Positions 16,656-25,016 are shown, counted from the first letter of the stretch. The stretch: DNA of 64,000 nt from Chitinophagales bacterium (GCA_016787295.1 JAEUUX010000032.1:1-64000), one strand, 5' to 3'. Numbers and translations: made by a program. Notes: generated by a model from the letters alone, not told the origin.

Positions 16656-17597
16656 TTGATTACAATAGCCAAAAACGTTTATCTCCATCATTATCTCCCC
16701 CAAACACCCCAAGCCAATCCACTCTACGACACCGTTTTTAAATATCTAATGGAAGACTTAGATATTGCTCGCGAACTGCTGTCACTCATCCTAAACACAG
16801 AAATTATTTCGTTGAGCGTTAAGCCACAAGAGATAACGATGGAGTATACTACTTCCGATAAAACAACCATCAATATATATAGGTTGGACTTCGTTGCTGT
16901 GTTTAAACAACCCAACGGAAAAACAAAAAAAGCGCTCATAGAACTTCAAAAATCTAAACGCACTACCGACATTATGCGGTTTAGACGTTATTTGGGCGAA
17001 AACTATCAGCGCGAAGATGTGGTAACAGAAAATGGTCTTGAAGTGCCAAAACCCTTAGAGATTATTACAATTTATCTTTTGGGTTTCATATTAGACGACG
17101 TACCTGTAGCCATTATGCAGGTCAAAAACAAGTTTGTTAATGCTGTGACGGGAGAGGCATTGCTTTACGAACCACGCGACCAATTTGTCCGTTTGCTCAA
17201 CCATGAAAGCTATACGATACAAATTCCGTTGCTCACCCCCAACACAAAAAACAAAGTAGAACTGACCTTAGACATCTTTAATCAGCGCTACAAAACGGCA
17301 GATAGACACATTTTGGATTACGGAGGTACTCAAGAAACACCTTTGTTAAACAAAATCGTGCATCGCTTGACACGAGCCATAGCCGACGAACAAATGCGCA
17401 AAAAAATGGACATAGAAGACGACTTAGATTCTAAATTTCAGGATTTAGACTCTCAAATTCAAAAGTATAGACAAGAACTGCAAAGCCAAAAACAGGAGTT
17501 GCAAAGCCAAAAACAGGAGTTGCAAAGCCAAAAACAGGAGTTGCAAGACAAAGACAAAGAAATAGCAGCACTCAAAAAGTTACTTTCAAAAAAGTAA
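16656..17597 (+). CDS. PD-(D/E)XK nuclease family transposase (Rpn-like) with coiled-coil tail
   Basis: Protein of 313 aa. Residues 20-220 match the PD-(D/E)XK transposase/Rpn group: NPLYDTVFKYLMED (21-34), then the catalytic YRLDF (Asp78) and IELQK (Glu96, Gln98, Lys99). Rpn relatives make RecA-independent DNA breaks; many Bacteroidota genomes hold dozens of copies. The tail (about 240-313) is a highly charged coiled coil with three perfect copies of heptad LQSQKQE and an AALKKLLSKK end. An in-frame stop at 16647 leaves only TTG (16656) or ATT (16653) as starts, since the next ATG would cut conserved residues. A partial copy of the tail follows at 17653. Confidence 0.8.
   Translation: MITIAKNVYLHHYLPQTPQANPLYDTVFKYLMEDLDIARELLSLILNTEIISLSVKPQEITMEYTTSDKTTINIYRLDFVAVFKQPNGKTKKALIELQKSKRTTDIMRFRRYLGENYQREDVVTENGLEVPKPLEIITIYLLGFILDDVPVAIMQVKNKFVNAVTGEALLYEPRDQFVRLLNHESYTIQIPLLTPNTKNKVELTLDIFNQRYKTADRHILDYGGTQETPLLNKIVHRLTRAIADEQMRKKMDIEDDLDSKFQDLDSQIQKYRQELQSQKQELQSQKQELQSQKQELQDKDKEIAALKKLLSKK
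17481..17543 (+). repeat. Three perfect 21-bp repeats in the nuclease tail
   Basis: Three identical 21-base units coding LQSQKQE-type heptads, at 17481-17501, 17502-17522 and 17523-17543. The perfect identity suggests recent slippage expansion. Confidence 0.9.
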
Positions 17598-17652
17598 GCT
17601 TTATAATTTTTATTTCCTTTATCCCAAATTCACAAAAAAAACAACCTATCTC

Positions 17653-17952
17653 ATGTTAGCAAACAATCACGAAATTACGCATTTGGCACAGGTTATATCC
17701 GACGAACAAATGCGCAAACAAATGGACATAAAAAAATTTTTAGATTCTAAATTTCAAGATTTAGAATCTCAAATTCAAAAGTATAAGCAGGAAATACAGC
17801 GTATAGACGAAGAAATACAGCGTGTAGACGAAGAAATAGCAGCGAAAGACAAAGAAATACAGCGTATGGACGAAATACAGCGTATGGGCGAAGAAATAGC
17901 AGCGAAAGACGAAGAAATAGCAGCACTCAAAAAGTTACTTTCAAAAAAGTAA
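17653..17952 (+). pseudogene. Truncated copy of the nuclease-transposase C-terminal tail
   Basis: Frame of 99 aa starting with ATG. Residues 12-46 parallel the end of the preceding protein (SDEQMRKQMDI, LDSKFQDLESQIQKYKQE against ADEQMRKKMDI, LDSKFQDLDSQIQKYRQE), and it ends in the identical AALKKLLSKK followed by the same GTAAGCTTTA. The nuclease domain is missing. The middle is a coiled coil of EIQRxDEE and EIAAKDKE heptads. It is either a relic of a tandem duplication whose 5' part was lost or a small expressed coiled-coil partner of the full protein. The frame is intact, so expression is possible. Confidence 0.65.
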
Positions 17953-18029
17953 GCTTTAATAGGTTACGATTCTGCAATCAGTTTCTCTTTTTCTAATTAT
18001 TTTTTCAACGAAAAGCAAGATTATTTACT

Positions 18030-18441
18030 ATGCCAGATTTTCACATCAAAAAACTGAAATATGATATAGACGAGATATTGCGGCGTTTTGATTTGCGGGT
18101 AAGTATGCATTGTACTATTTTGGACGAATGGTTATCGGTTGCCATTCCACTCGGACTATATATTGCCTCAACAGTTGCAACGAAAACAACAACGTTTATT
18201 AACAGAAGGAATGATGTGGAACGAAGAGGAGCTAAAAATGCACTTTTTGTCCTTGATATTTGACCATGCAGACATCGAATTACCTGACAAAATCAAACTT
18301 TTTTATGAACGTCCTTTGTCTGCTACTGTCCCAAATACACCTTTGAACGGTTTTAGCAAAACCTACGATGCTACACGCACTGACGAACTTATACAAATCA
18401 TACATATCTTGCGTCATCTAAAATACCGTATTCAATACTAA
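18030..18441 (+). pseudogene. Frameshifted, internally deleted PD-(D/E)XK-type hypothetical gene
   Basis: The frame from 18030 gives MPDFHIKKLKYDIDEIL, RFDLRVSMH and LDEWLS, then leaves the conserved course. The frame one base over, from about 18139, carries on with LPFHSDYILPQQLQRKQQ, WNEEELKMHFLSLIF, DKIKLFYERPLSATV, and ends YDATRTDELIQIIHILRHLKY. These pieces belong in one order to a family of roughly 200-aa Bacteroidota proteins in which FFERPLSA is normally followed by about 90 residues (a restriction-nuclease-like core) before the YDA...L..I..IL end. That core is absent here. I infer a single-base shift near 18136 plus an internal deletion near 18340. Family recall is from memory. Confidence 0.65.
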
Positions 18442-18494
18442 ACCTTCGCCAACTACTTCTCTACTCCATTTCTAGAAAACAGCAAATAACCATC

Positions 18495-19280
18495 ATGGGA
18501 AAAATTATTGCTATCGCCAACCAAAAAGGCGGTGTAGGCAAAACCACCACAGCCGTTAATCTTTCGGCTGCTTTGGGTTTATTGGACTACAAAGTACTCC
18601 TCGTTGATGTTGACCCACAAGCCAATGCCACTTCGGGCGTGGGAGTTAATCCACGCCAAATCGCCATTAGCATGTATGAGTGCTTGATTGGTCATGCAAG
18701 TATCATGGAAGGCATGAAAAAAGTAGATGGACCTAACCTCTACCTACTGCCTTCCCACACCGACTTGGTGGGTGCCGAAATAGAGTTGGTCAATCACCCG
18801 AATCGCGAAGTTTTGATGAAAAATGTGTTGGAGACGGTCAAAGACCAATTTGATTTCATTATTGTCGACTGTTCGCCATCTCTGGGTTTGATTACTCTCA
18901 ATGCGCTAACCACTGCCGATTCGGTCATTATTCCTGTTCAGTGCGAATACTTTGCATTGGAAGGTTTGGCAAAATTGCTCAATACCATCAAAATTGTCCA
19001 AACGCGCTTTAATCCAACTTTGGCAATTGAAAGCATTTTGTTAACGATGTATGACTCACGCCTCTCTTTAGCCAAACAAATTGTTTTGGAAGTGAAAGAA
19101 CGTTTCAAAGGCATGGTTTTTAACACTATCATACACCGAAACACAAAATTGGGCGAGGCACCAAGTTTGGGTAAATCGGTGATTATGTATGACATTCAGT
19201 CGACAGGCTCGGTCAATTATGTCAATTTGGCAAAAGAATTGTTAGCTAAAAACAACCTACCAGCAATGAAAGGAAAATAG
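18495..19280 (+). CDS. parA: ParA/Soj chromosome-partitioning ATPase
   Basis: Walker-type ATPase of 261 aa with the deviant P loop KGGVGKT (11-17), switch I region VDVDPQANAT (38-47) and IIVDCSPSLG at about 123-132. It binds ATP and nonspecific DNA and is driven by ParB to move origin regions apart. The short form lacks an N-terminal DNA-binding domain, as in chromosomal Soj. It starts 53 bases after the broken gene and is followed by parB after a 148-base gap. I see no full parS site in this region. Confidence 0.95.
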   Translation: MGKIIAIANQKGGVGKTTTAVNLSAALGLLDYKVLLVDVDPQANATSGVGVNPRQIAISMYECLIGHASIMEGMKKVDGPNLYLLPSHTDLVGAEIELVNHPNREVLMKNVLETVKDQFDFIIVDCSPSLGLITLNALTTADSVIIPVQCEYFALEGLAKLLNTIKIVQTRFNPTLAIESILLTMYDSRLSLAKQIVLEVKERFKGMVFNTIIHRNTKLGEAPSLGKSVIMYDIQSTGSVNYVNLAKELLAKNNLPAMKGK

Positions 19281-19428
19281 ACAAGCGATACGAGCTATTT
19301 TTTTTGTTTGTTGCAGATTTGTATCAAAAATAAGTATGGCTGTGTATTGATGACGCATTGTTGTCGATAAAGCAGTGTAATGCTTACATTTTTTCATTTT
19401 TAGTTTTTTTATTTTTCGCTATTCAATA

Positions 19429-20346
19429 ATGGCAAAAACCTCTAAAAAAGACGCACTTGGACAAGGTATCAAAGCCTTGTTGGGCAATATCGATATAGAA
19501 TCGGATATCAATCCTGCTCGCAGTTTGCCTACTGTTACAACAGGAAGTATTACAGAAATTCCTGTTGAGCAAATCACCCCTAATCCATTCCAACCACGCA
19601 TCGAATTTGATGTAGAAAAACTGCAAGAGTTGGCAGATTCTATCTATATTCATGGTGTTATTCAGCCGATTACGGTGCGTTTGTTGGGGCACAACGAATA
19701 CCAACTTATTGCGGGCGAACGGCGTTGGCGAGCTACACAATTGGCGGGTATGGAGCAAATTCCGGCTTATATCCGAACTGCCGACGACCAACAAATGCTC
19801 GAAATGGCATTGATAGAGAATATTCAGCGCGAAGACCTCAACCCTATGGAGGTGGCTCTGAACTATCAGCGTTTGATTTCGGAGTGTAGTCTTACTCAAA
19901 ACGATTTGGCGGTGCGCCTCGGTAAGGGACGCACTACTATCACCAATTTTTTGCGTTTACTGAAATTACCACCTGATATTCAGGCAGGTTTGAAATCGCA
20001 AAAAATAGCTATGGGTCATGCTCGCGCACTGATAGAAATTGCTGAAGTAGATGTGCAGTTGAGCATTTATCAACAGGCTATTGCCCAAGAATGGTCGGTT
20101 CGACAGGTGGAGAATGCCGTGCGACTATGGCGCGAAAGTCAACAACGTAGCCTTGTTGCACCTATTGTAGGAAATGCGCCCGAACTGTCGGTGCATTTGC
20201 GAAAAGTGCAGAACAATTTGGAACAACACTTTGGTACTAAGGTACAACTTCGGCAGTCTTCGGACGGAAAAGGGCAGATTAATATCAATTTTGCGTCGAA
20301 CGAAGAATTGAACCGCATTTTGGACATGATGAACTATGAGTCATAG
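19429..20346 (+). CDS. parB: ParB/Spo0J chromosome-partitioning protein
   Basis: Protein of 305 aa that binds parS, slides as a CTP-dependent clamp and stimulates ParA. The N-terminal tail is followed by the ParB/Srx domain with IPVEQITPNPFQPR (about 43-56), GVIQPITVR, the CTP-binding GERRWRA (97-103) and ENIQREDLNP (125-134). A helix-turn-helix region follows (LTQNDLAVRLGKGRTTITNFLRLL in pieces, about 153-176), then GHARAL and a C-terminal dimerisation domain. Length and order are standard. It forms a pair with parA on the same strand. Confidence 0.95.
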   Translation: MAKTSKKDALGQGIKALLGNIDIESDINPARSLPTVTTGSITEIPVEQITPNPFQPRIEFDVEKLQELADSIYIHGVIQPITVRLLGHNEYQLIAGERRWRATQLAGMEQIPAYIRTADDQQMLEMALIENIQREDLNPMEVALNYQRLISECSLTQNDLAVRLGKGRTTITNFLRLLKLPPDIQAGLKSQKIAMGHARALIEIAEVDVQLSIYQQAIAQEWSVRQVENAVRLWRESQQRSLVAPIVGNAPELSVHLRKVQNNLEQHFGTKVQLRQSSDGKGQININFASNEELNRILDMMNYES

Positions 20347-20439
20347 TTTTTGAGTGTATGGAAAGTTATGTTGGTGGCAAAATTTGTTTTTCATTGACCA
20401 TTTTTTGCCCATCTATGAACATTTTGTCGAAAAAAGCCG

Positions 20440-20447
20440 TATCTTTG
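20440..20447 (+). promoter_or_regulatory. Candidate -7 box of the tRNA-Arg gene
   Basis: TATCTTTG lies 13 bases before the mature tRNA 5' end, the usual place in this phylum. Confidence 0.55.
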
Positions 20448-20460
20448 CGCCACAAAAATC

Positions 20461-20534
20461 GACTTCGTAGTTCAATTGGATAGAATATCAGATTTCGGCT
20501 CTGAGGGTTGGGGGTTCGAATCCCTCCGAGGTCA
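20461..20534 (+). tRNA. tRNA-Arg, anticodon TCG
   Basis: A full cloverleaf can be drawn. The acceptor arms are GACTTCG and CGAGGTC, with one G-T pair. The anticodon stem TCAGA/TCTGA encloses the loop TTTCGGC with anticodon TCG, which reads CGA (and other CGN by wobble). The T arm has GGGGG, loop TTCGAAT, then CCCTC. CCA is not encoded. A terminator follows directly. Confidence 0.92.
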
Positions 20535-20540
20535 CACAAA

Positions 20541-20588
20541 ACCGTCATAAATGCCTGATTGTCAGTATTTTATGACGGTTTTTTTGTT
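20541..20588 (+). terminator. Terminator after tRNA-Arg
   Basis: AACCGTCATAAA and TTTATGACGGTT pair around a 20-base loop and are followed by TTTTT. Confidence 0.8.
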
Positions 20589-20691
20589 ACAATGTTTCGA
20601 TTTCTACGTCAAACAAGCGTTTGCTAAAAACAGCTTTTGAGAATTTTAGGATTGCTGAAAAGTTGGAAACAACAATGAATTTTGTTCGAAT

Positions 20692-20791
20692 GGCGAAGCG
20701 CGTTAGGGATTGTAAGGGCAGCCGTTAGGCTGGTGCTTGCACCGAAGCAAAGCGAAGCCCTGTAAAGCCCGACCCCAACGGGGAAACGCCC
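20692..20791 (+). repeat. Dispersed G+C-rich element, copy 4 (subtype A)
   Basis: GGCGAAGCGCGTTAGGG to CCCCAACGGGGAAACGCCC, with the core CAGCCGTTAGGCTGGTGC. The CCCC-AAC-GGGG end is itself a small hairpin. It lies between the tRNA and the first KAS III gene. Confidence 0.9.
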
Positions 20792-20931
20792 AGAAAAATA
20801 ATCATGACACATTTAGTATGGGGTGTTTATGTATGTTTTTTCAGGTATTGAGCTTGGATAGTCATTTTTGTTTGTTGTGATAGCATATTTTTTATTTGTT
20901 TGTCCATTTTTTCTCCATTTTGTTTGTCAAT

Positions 20932-21942
20932 ATGCCTGCTAAAATACAAGCTATCAGCTACTATTTGCCCGAAGCAATAGTGACCAATGAAGACCTCGCC
21001 GCCCGCTTTCCTGAATGGACAGCCGACGAAATTGAACACCAAACAGGCATTCGAAACAGACATTATAGTGCCTATAATGAAATTGCATCGGACTGTGCCC
21101 AAAAAGCTGCCGAACAATTGTTTGTCGAGCATAATATTCTGCCACAGGATATCGATTTTGTGTTGTTTTGCGCACAAGGTTCGGATTATCATAGTCCAAC
21201 AACGGCTTGTTTATTACAGCACCATTTGGGCATTCCCAAGTCGGCGGGAGCTATGGACATCAACTTGGGTTGTTCGGGCTTTGTGTATAGCCTTGCCATA
21301 GCCAAAGGTTTGGTGGAAACGCTGCACCGCAAAAATGTGTTGTTGCTTACGGGCGAAACGATTACCAAATCGCTGCACCCCGAAGACAAAGCAACACTGG
21401 CACTTTTTGGTGATGCGGGTGCAGCAGCATTGGTGAGCCACACAACCGAAGCGGGACACATCGGTGATTTTGTTTTGGGTAGCGACGGTAGTGGTGCCGA
21501 TATTATGATGAAACGTAATGGCGGTTTTCGCAACCCTCTCCACTTGGTTTGGGGATTGGACTATGTGAACGACTACGACCAAGTTGCGAATGACAACTGT
21601 TTTCAGATGAACGGATTAGCTGTTTTTTCTTTTTCTATGCGTCAAGCGCCGCAGTTGGTCAAATCGGTTTTGGAGTTGCACAATGCTACGTTTGACGACA
21701 TCGATTGTTTTATTTTCCACCAAGCCAACGGTTTTATGCTGGAAATGTTGCGAAAAAAAATGCGCATTCCGAGCGAAAAATTCTTTGTGTATATTGCAGA
21801 ATGTGGCAATACAGTGTCGTCTACCATTCCGATTGCTCTGTGTGAAGCACTCCAGCAGGGCAGAGTCAAAGCTGGTGACCGTGTGCTGTTGGCTGCTTTT
21901 GGTGTGGGTTTGTCTTGGGCAGGCACTATTATTACGGTATAA
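20932..21942 (+). CDS. 3-oxoacyl-ACP synthase III (KAS III family), paralogue 1
   Basis: Thiolase-fold condensing enzyme of 336 aa joining an acyl-CoA starter with malonyl-ACP, or a related acyl transfer. The catalytic triad is complete: Cys114 in DINLGCSGF, His263 in FHQAN and Asn293 in CGNT. The start at 20932 (MPAKIQAISYYLPE) fits the family; the frame is open a further 12 codons upstream, with no support. It resembles the 351-aa paralogue at 23880 around the active site. The two genes are separated by a methyltransferase, an HNH nuclease and an acyl carrier protein. A specialised lipid or pigment role is more likely than the housekeeping FabH, but that is inference. Confidence 0.88.
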   Translation: MPAKIQAISYYLPEAIVTNEDLAARFPEWTADEIEHQTGIRNRHYSAYNEIASDCAQKAAEQLFVEHNILPQDIDFVLFCAQGSDYHSPTTACLLQHHLGIPKSAGAMDINLGCSGFVYSLAIAKGLVETLHRKNVLLLTGETITKSLHPEDKATLALFGDAGAAALVSHTTEAGHIGDFVLGSDGSGADIMMKRNGGFRNPLHLVWGLDYVNDYDQVANDNCFQMNGLAVFSFSMRQAPQLVKSVLELHNATFDDIDCFIFHQANGFMLEMLRKKMRIPSEKFFVYIAECGNTVSSTIPIALCEALQQGRVKAGDRVLLAAFGVGLSWAGTIITV

Positions 21943-21991
21943 TTGAATGTTTTTTTTGCCTAAAACTGCTGTTAATATCAAGTATTCATTC

Positions 21992-22768
21992 ATGGAAATC
22001 AACAAAATATATAACGAAAATTGTTTGCAAACAATGGCTGCCATGCCCACCAATTTTGTGGATATGGTGCTGACAAGCCCGCCATACGACGACTTGCGAG
22101 AGTATGATGGCTATCATTTTGATTTTGAGCCTATCGCGCAAGCTTTGTTTCGGGTGGTCAAAGATGGTGGTGTGGTGATTTGGGTGGTTGCCGACCGCAC
22201 TATCAACGGTAGTGAAACGGGTAGTAGTTTTCGCCAAGCCTTGTATTTCAAACAAATTGGTTTTAATATCCACGACACGATGATTTATGCCAAAAACAAT
22301 CCTATTCCGAGCGATTGTGGAAAGCGGTATAGACAGGCGTTTGAGTATATTTTTTGTTTTAGCAAAGGACAACCCAAAACTTTTAACCCTATTACACAAG
22401 CAATTAAACAAGAAAAAGCGTTCAAATCTTTTCGGATTACGAAAGATGGCAGAAACGACCTGTCGCACGACCACGTGGCACCGAAAGAACGCAAGGTGAA
22501 CAATATTTTTAGCTATAATGTGGGAACATCGTCGTCGCGCGACAAAATTGCGTTCCAACATCCCGCCATTTTTCCTGAACAACTCGCCCACGACCAAATT
22601 CTGACATGGAGCAAGGAAGGAGACTTGGTGTATGACTGCTTTATGGGTAGCGGCACAACGGCAAAAATGGCTCAACAACTGAACAGAAACTGGCTTGGGT
22701 CTGAACTTTCGGCGGATTATGTGGGGATTGCTTTGGAGCGGTTGGGAATTGCTAAGAGTATGCTGTGA
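21992..22768 (+). CDS. Site-specific DNA methyltransferase (beta-class order)
   Basis: DNA methyltransferase of 258 aa using S-adenosylmethionine. The catalytic motif TSPPY is at 28-32, before the AdoMet-binding motif DCFMGSGTTAKMA (about 215-227), which is the beta-class order. The SPPY core is seen in N4-cytosine and some N6-adenine enzymes, so the base modified is uncertain. The start at 21992 (MEINKIYNENCLQTM) is chosen over an in-frame one at 21947 because homologues open in this way. The short target-recognition region lies between the motifs. An HNH nuclease follows after 33 bases, forming a compact type II-like restriction-modification pair. Confidence 0.88.
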   Translation: MEINKIYNENCLQTMAAMPTNFVDMVLTSPPYDDLREYDGYHFDFEPIAQALFRVVKDGGVVIWVVADRTINGSETGSSFRQALYFKQIGFNIHDTMIYAKNNPIPSDCGKRYRQAFEYIFCFSKGQPKTFNPITQAIKQEKAFKSFRITKDGRNDLSHDHVAPKERKVNNIFSYNVGTSSSRDKIAFQHPAIFPEQLAHDQILTWSKEGDLVYDCFMGSGTTAKMAQQLNRNWLGSELSADYVGIALERLGIAKSML

Positions 22769-22801
22769 TATGAAATAGTATAAAACACAAACCTCTCGAC
22801 C

Positions 22802-23497
22802 ATGACCAACAACAAATTTACTATCATTTTTCCTATTATTGCCGACGCTATTACCCAAATTTGTACACACAAAATTTGGGCAAATAGAGACGAAATTGCG
22901 CAATATATCCTCGACAATTTGGCGAAATACAATGCTGCCTCACCGCCTGTTTTTGATGCTTCCATCGACACGCACCAAGGTGTTGCTAATTTCGTGGATT
23001 GGTTTAGTGCTTGGTTTACGCAACAAAATGAAGCTGTTCTGCCTTATATAGCAACGTTTGAACGCATAAAACTGAATGTACCCACAGAAAAACAAGCACA
23101 GCGGGAGGTTTGGGCGTATAGACCTTTGGTAGAAAAAATACCTGAAGAAATAAGCCCAGAGGAATTAAGTCCTAATATATATACAGAAGGATTAATTACG
23201 CGAATAGCAGTTAATCAATATGAGCGAAATTTGCAAGCAAAAAAGCATTGCATTGATCATTATGGAGCTGTTTGTCTAGTGTGTGGTTTCGACTTCGAAA
23301 AAGTATATGGTGATATAGGCAAAGGTTTTATACACGTCCATCACCTAATTCCGATACATACCATTAAACAAACCTACCAAATCAATCCCATAACCGATCT
23401 TGTCCCTGTTTGCCCCAATTGTCATGCTATGTTGCACAAGAAAAAACCTCAACCATATACCATAGAGGAATTAAAAGCAATTACAACAAAATCATAA
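22802..23497 (+). CDS. HNH endonuclease, probable restriction partner
   Basis: Protein of 231 aa with a C-terminal HNH (beta-beta-alpha metal) domain: CLVCGF (Cys158, Cys161), VHHLIPI (His180, His181) and VCPNCHAMLH (Cys204, Cys207, His208). The cysteines form a zinc knuckle and the histidines the catalytic site, as in McrA-type enzymes. The N-terminal 145 residues show no known domain and may recognise the target. It sits 33 bases after the methyltransferase on the same strand, which supports a restriction-modification pair. It could instead be a modification-dependent nuclease. The promoter is not evident. Confidence 0.82.
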   Translation: MTNNKFTIIFPIIADAITQICTHKIWANRDEIAQYILDNLAKYNAASPPVFDASIDTHQGVANFVDWFSAWFTQQNEAVLPYIATFERIKLNVPTEKQAQREVWAYRPLVEKIPEEISPEELSPNIYTEGLITRIAVNQYERNLQAKKHCIDHYGAVCLVCGFDFEKVYGDIGKGFIHVHHLIPIHTIKQTYQINPITDLVPVCPNCHAMLHKKKPQPYTIEELKAITTKS

Positions 23498-23633
23498 CCC
23501 CCTCCCTCCATCAACCCCCTGAACGGAAGCAACCGTAAATACTAACAGAGGACAGTACAAGCGATGACAAAGGGAGAAACCACATACCGTTCATTTTTAT
23601 TATTCATTTCTAAAAAAACAAACCAGCGTACTA

Positions 23634-23876
23634 ATGATTACCGATAGCGTAGAAGAATTTGTACAAAAAGTAGAGGCAGAATTTGATGACCTCGAACCCG
23701 GCACCCTTTTGCCCGACACCAACTACCGCGAACTCGAAGACTGGAGTTCTATGCACGCCTTAGTCGTCATAGCTTTCATCGATATTGAGTATGGTGTGAC
23801 TGTTAAAGGCGAAGACCTGCGCAGCACCGAAACCATGCGCGATATTTACCACATTGTTCAAAGCAAATCTAATTAA
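23634..23876 (+). CDS. Acyl carrier protein-like
   Basis: Acidic four-helix carrier of 80 aa. The segment LEDWSSMHALVVIAFIDIEYGV (in the middle, 34-55) aligns with the usual xxWDSLxALxLIAxIDEEYGV, so Ser39 would carry 4'-phosphopantetheine. The common DSL triad reads SSM here. Its stop is 3 bases before the GTG of the KAS III paralogue, so it is almost certainly the dedicated carrier of that enzyme. It differs from the fatty-acid ACP pattern and belongs to the type found beside specialised ketosynthases in surface-glycan or lipid clusters. Confidence 0.8.
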   Translation: MITDSVEEFVQKVEAEFDDLEPGTLLPDTNYRELEDWSSMHALVVIAFIDIEYGVTVKGEDLRSTETMRDIYHIVQSKSN

Positions 23877-23879
23877 ACA

Positions 23880-24935
23880 GTGGCAATATTTACCATACAA
23901 GGCGTAAAAATCAGCGGTATGGCTGCCTGCGCGCCTAAACAAAAAGTGTCTAATATGGACTACGAATGGATTCCTGAAAAAGAACGCAAAATGTTCGTCA
24001 AAACAGTAGGAATCGAGTTCCGCCATATTGGCCCCGATGAGCATACCACCTCCGACTGGTGTACCGTTGCCGCCGACCGCTTGCTCAACGACTTAGGTTG
24101 GCAGCGCGACGAAATCCCTTTGCTCCTTTTCGTTTCTCAATCACCCGACTACTACCTGCCCGCCACCAGCCTCTTGGTGCAGCACCGCCTCGGCTTGTCT
24201 ATGAACTGTATGGCGTTTGACATCAACCTTGGCTGCTCGGGCTTCGTCTATGGCTTATCCGTTGCCACCAGCATGATGCGCTCCACAGGCTTCAAAAAAG
24301 CCCTCCTCTTGGCAGGTGACAAGTCGAGCGCCTCCACCAACTACAAAGACAAAAGCACCTACCCACTCTTTGGTGACGCAGGCATCGCCACCGCCCTCGA
24401 ACTCGACGACACAGCAGAACCCATGCTCTTCAACCTCCAAAGCGACGGCTCGCGCGCCGAGGCTATCATGATCCCCGACTGCGCCACCCGCAATCCAATG
24501 AGCCCCGAAACCTACCTCGAACAACAATACGAAGGCGGACTCATCAGACATCGCCGAAACCTCGCCCTCGACGGACTATCGGTCTTTAACTTCTCCATCA
24601 ACGAAGTTCCCGAAAACATCAAAGCCACCGCCGAAGCCGCAGGCAACCCGCTGGAGTTCTACGACTACCTCGTCCTCCACCAAGCCAACCGCCTTATGAC
24701 CGAACAAATCCGCCGCAAACTCAAATTCCCACCCGAAAAAGTCCCCTACTCTATCCAAGAATTTGGTAACACAAGCTCCGCCTCCGTGCCGCTCACCATT
24801 TGCTGGGACACCAACGAAGCCGTCCGAACCAGCAAAAAATGGTTCCTCATGTCAGGCTTTGGCGTAGGACTCTCTTGGGCAACAGCCTCCATTTGTTTAG
24901 ACCACATCGTTTGTCCCGAAGTAATGTATCTATAA
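23880..24935 (+). CDS. 3-oxoacyl-ACP synthase III (KAS III family), paralogue 2
   Basis: Condensing enzyme of 351 aa with the complete triad: Cys119 in DINLGCSGF, His267 in LHQAN and Asn297 in FGNTSS. It starts with GTG 3 bases after the acyl carrier gene and is translationally linked to it. Compared with paralogue 1 it has a longer loop around residues 200-225. The coding sequence is noticeably richer in C-ending codons (ctc, gcc, cgc, acc) than most other genes in the window, which may reflect strong expression or a different origin. It ends before two hairpins, of which the second is a convincing terminator. Confidence 0.87.
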   Translation: MAIFTIQGVKISGMAACAPKQKVSNMDYEWIPEKERKMFVKTVGIEFRHIGPDEHTTSDWCTVAADRLLNDLGWQRDEIPLLLFVSQSPDYYLPATSLLVQHRLGLSMNCMAFDINLGCSGFVYGLSVATSMMRSTGFKKALLLAGDKSSASTNYKDKSTYPLFGDAGIATALELDDTAEPMLFNLQSDGSRAEAIMIPDCATRNPMSPETYLEQQYEGGLIRHRRNLALDGLSVFNFSINEVPENIKATAEAAGNPLEFYDYLVLHQANRLMTEQIRRKLKFPPEKVPYSIQEFGNTSSASVPLTICWDTNEAVRTSKKWFLMSGFGVGLSWATASICLDHIVCPEVMYL

Positions 24936-24985
24936 TTGATAGCGTACTCCACAAGGAAACACCCCAAATACCACACCCCCGAACT

Positions 24986-25016
24986 GCTATTTCGCTTGCT
25001 TCGTGAGCGAAATAGC
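24986..25016. repeat. Perfect 11-bp inverted repeat after KAS III
   Basis: GCTATTTCGCT and AGCGAAATAGC are separated by nine bases. There is no T run, so it is not a textbook terminator. A third partial copy (TTTCGCTCC) follows. Confidence 0.6.

Noticed and set aside
20541-20588. Attachment site of an integrated element at tRNA-Arg
   Set aside because: No integrase gene and no repeat of the tRNA 3' end was seen downstream; the sequence is a simple terminator.
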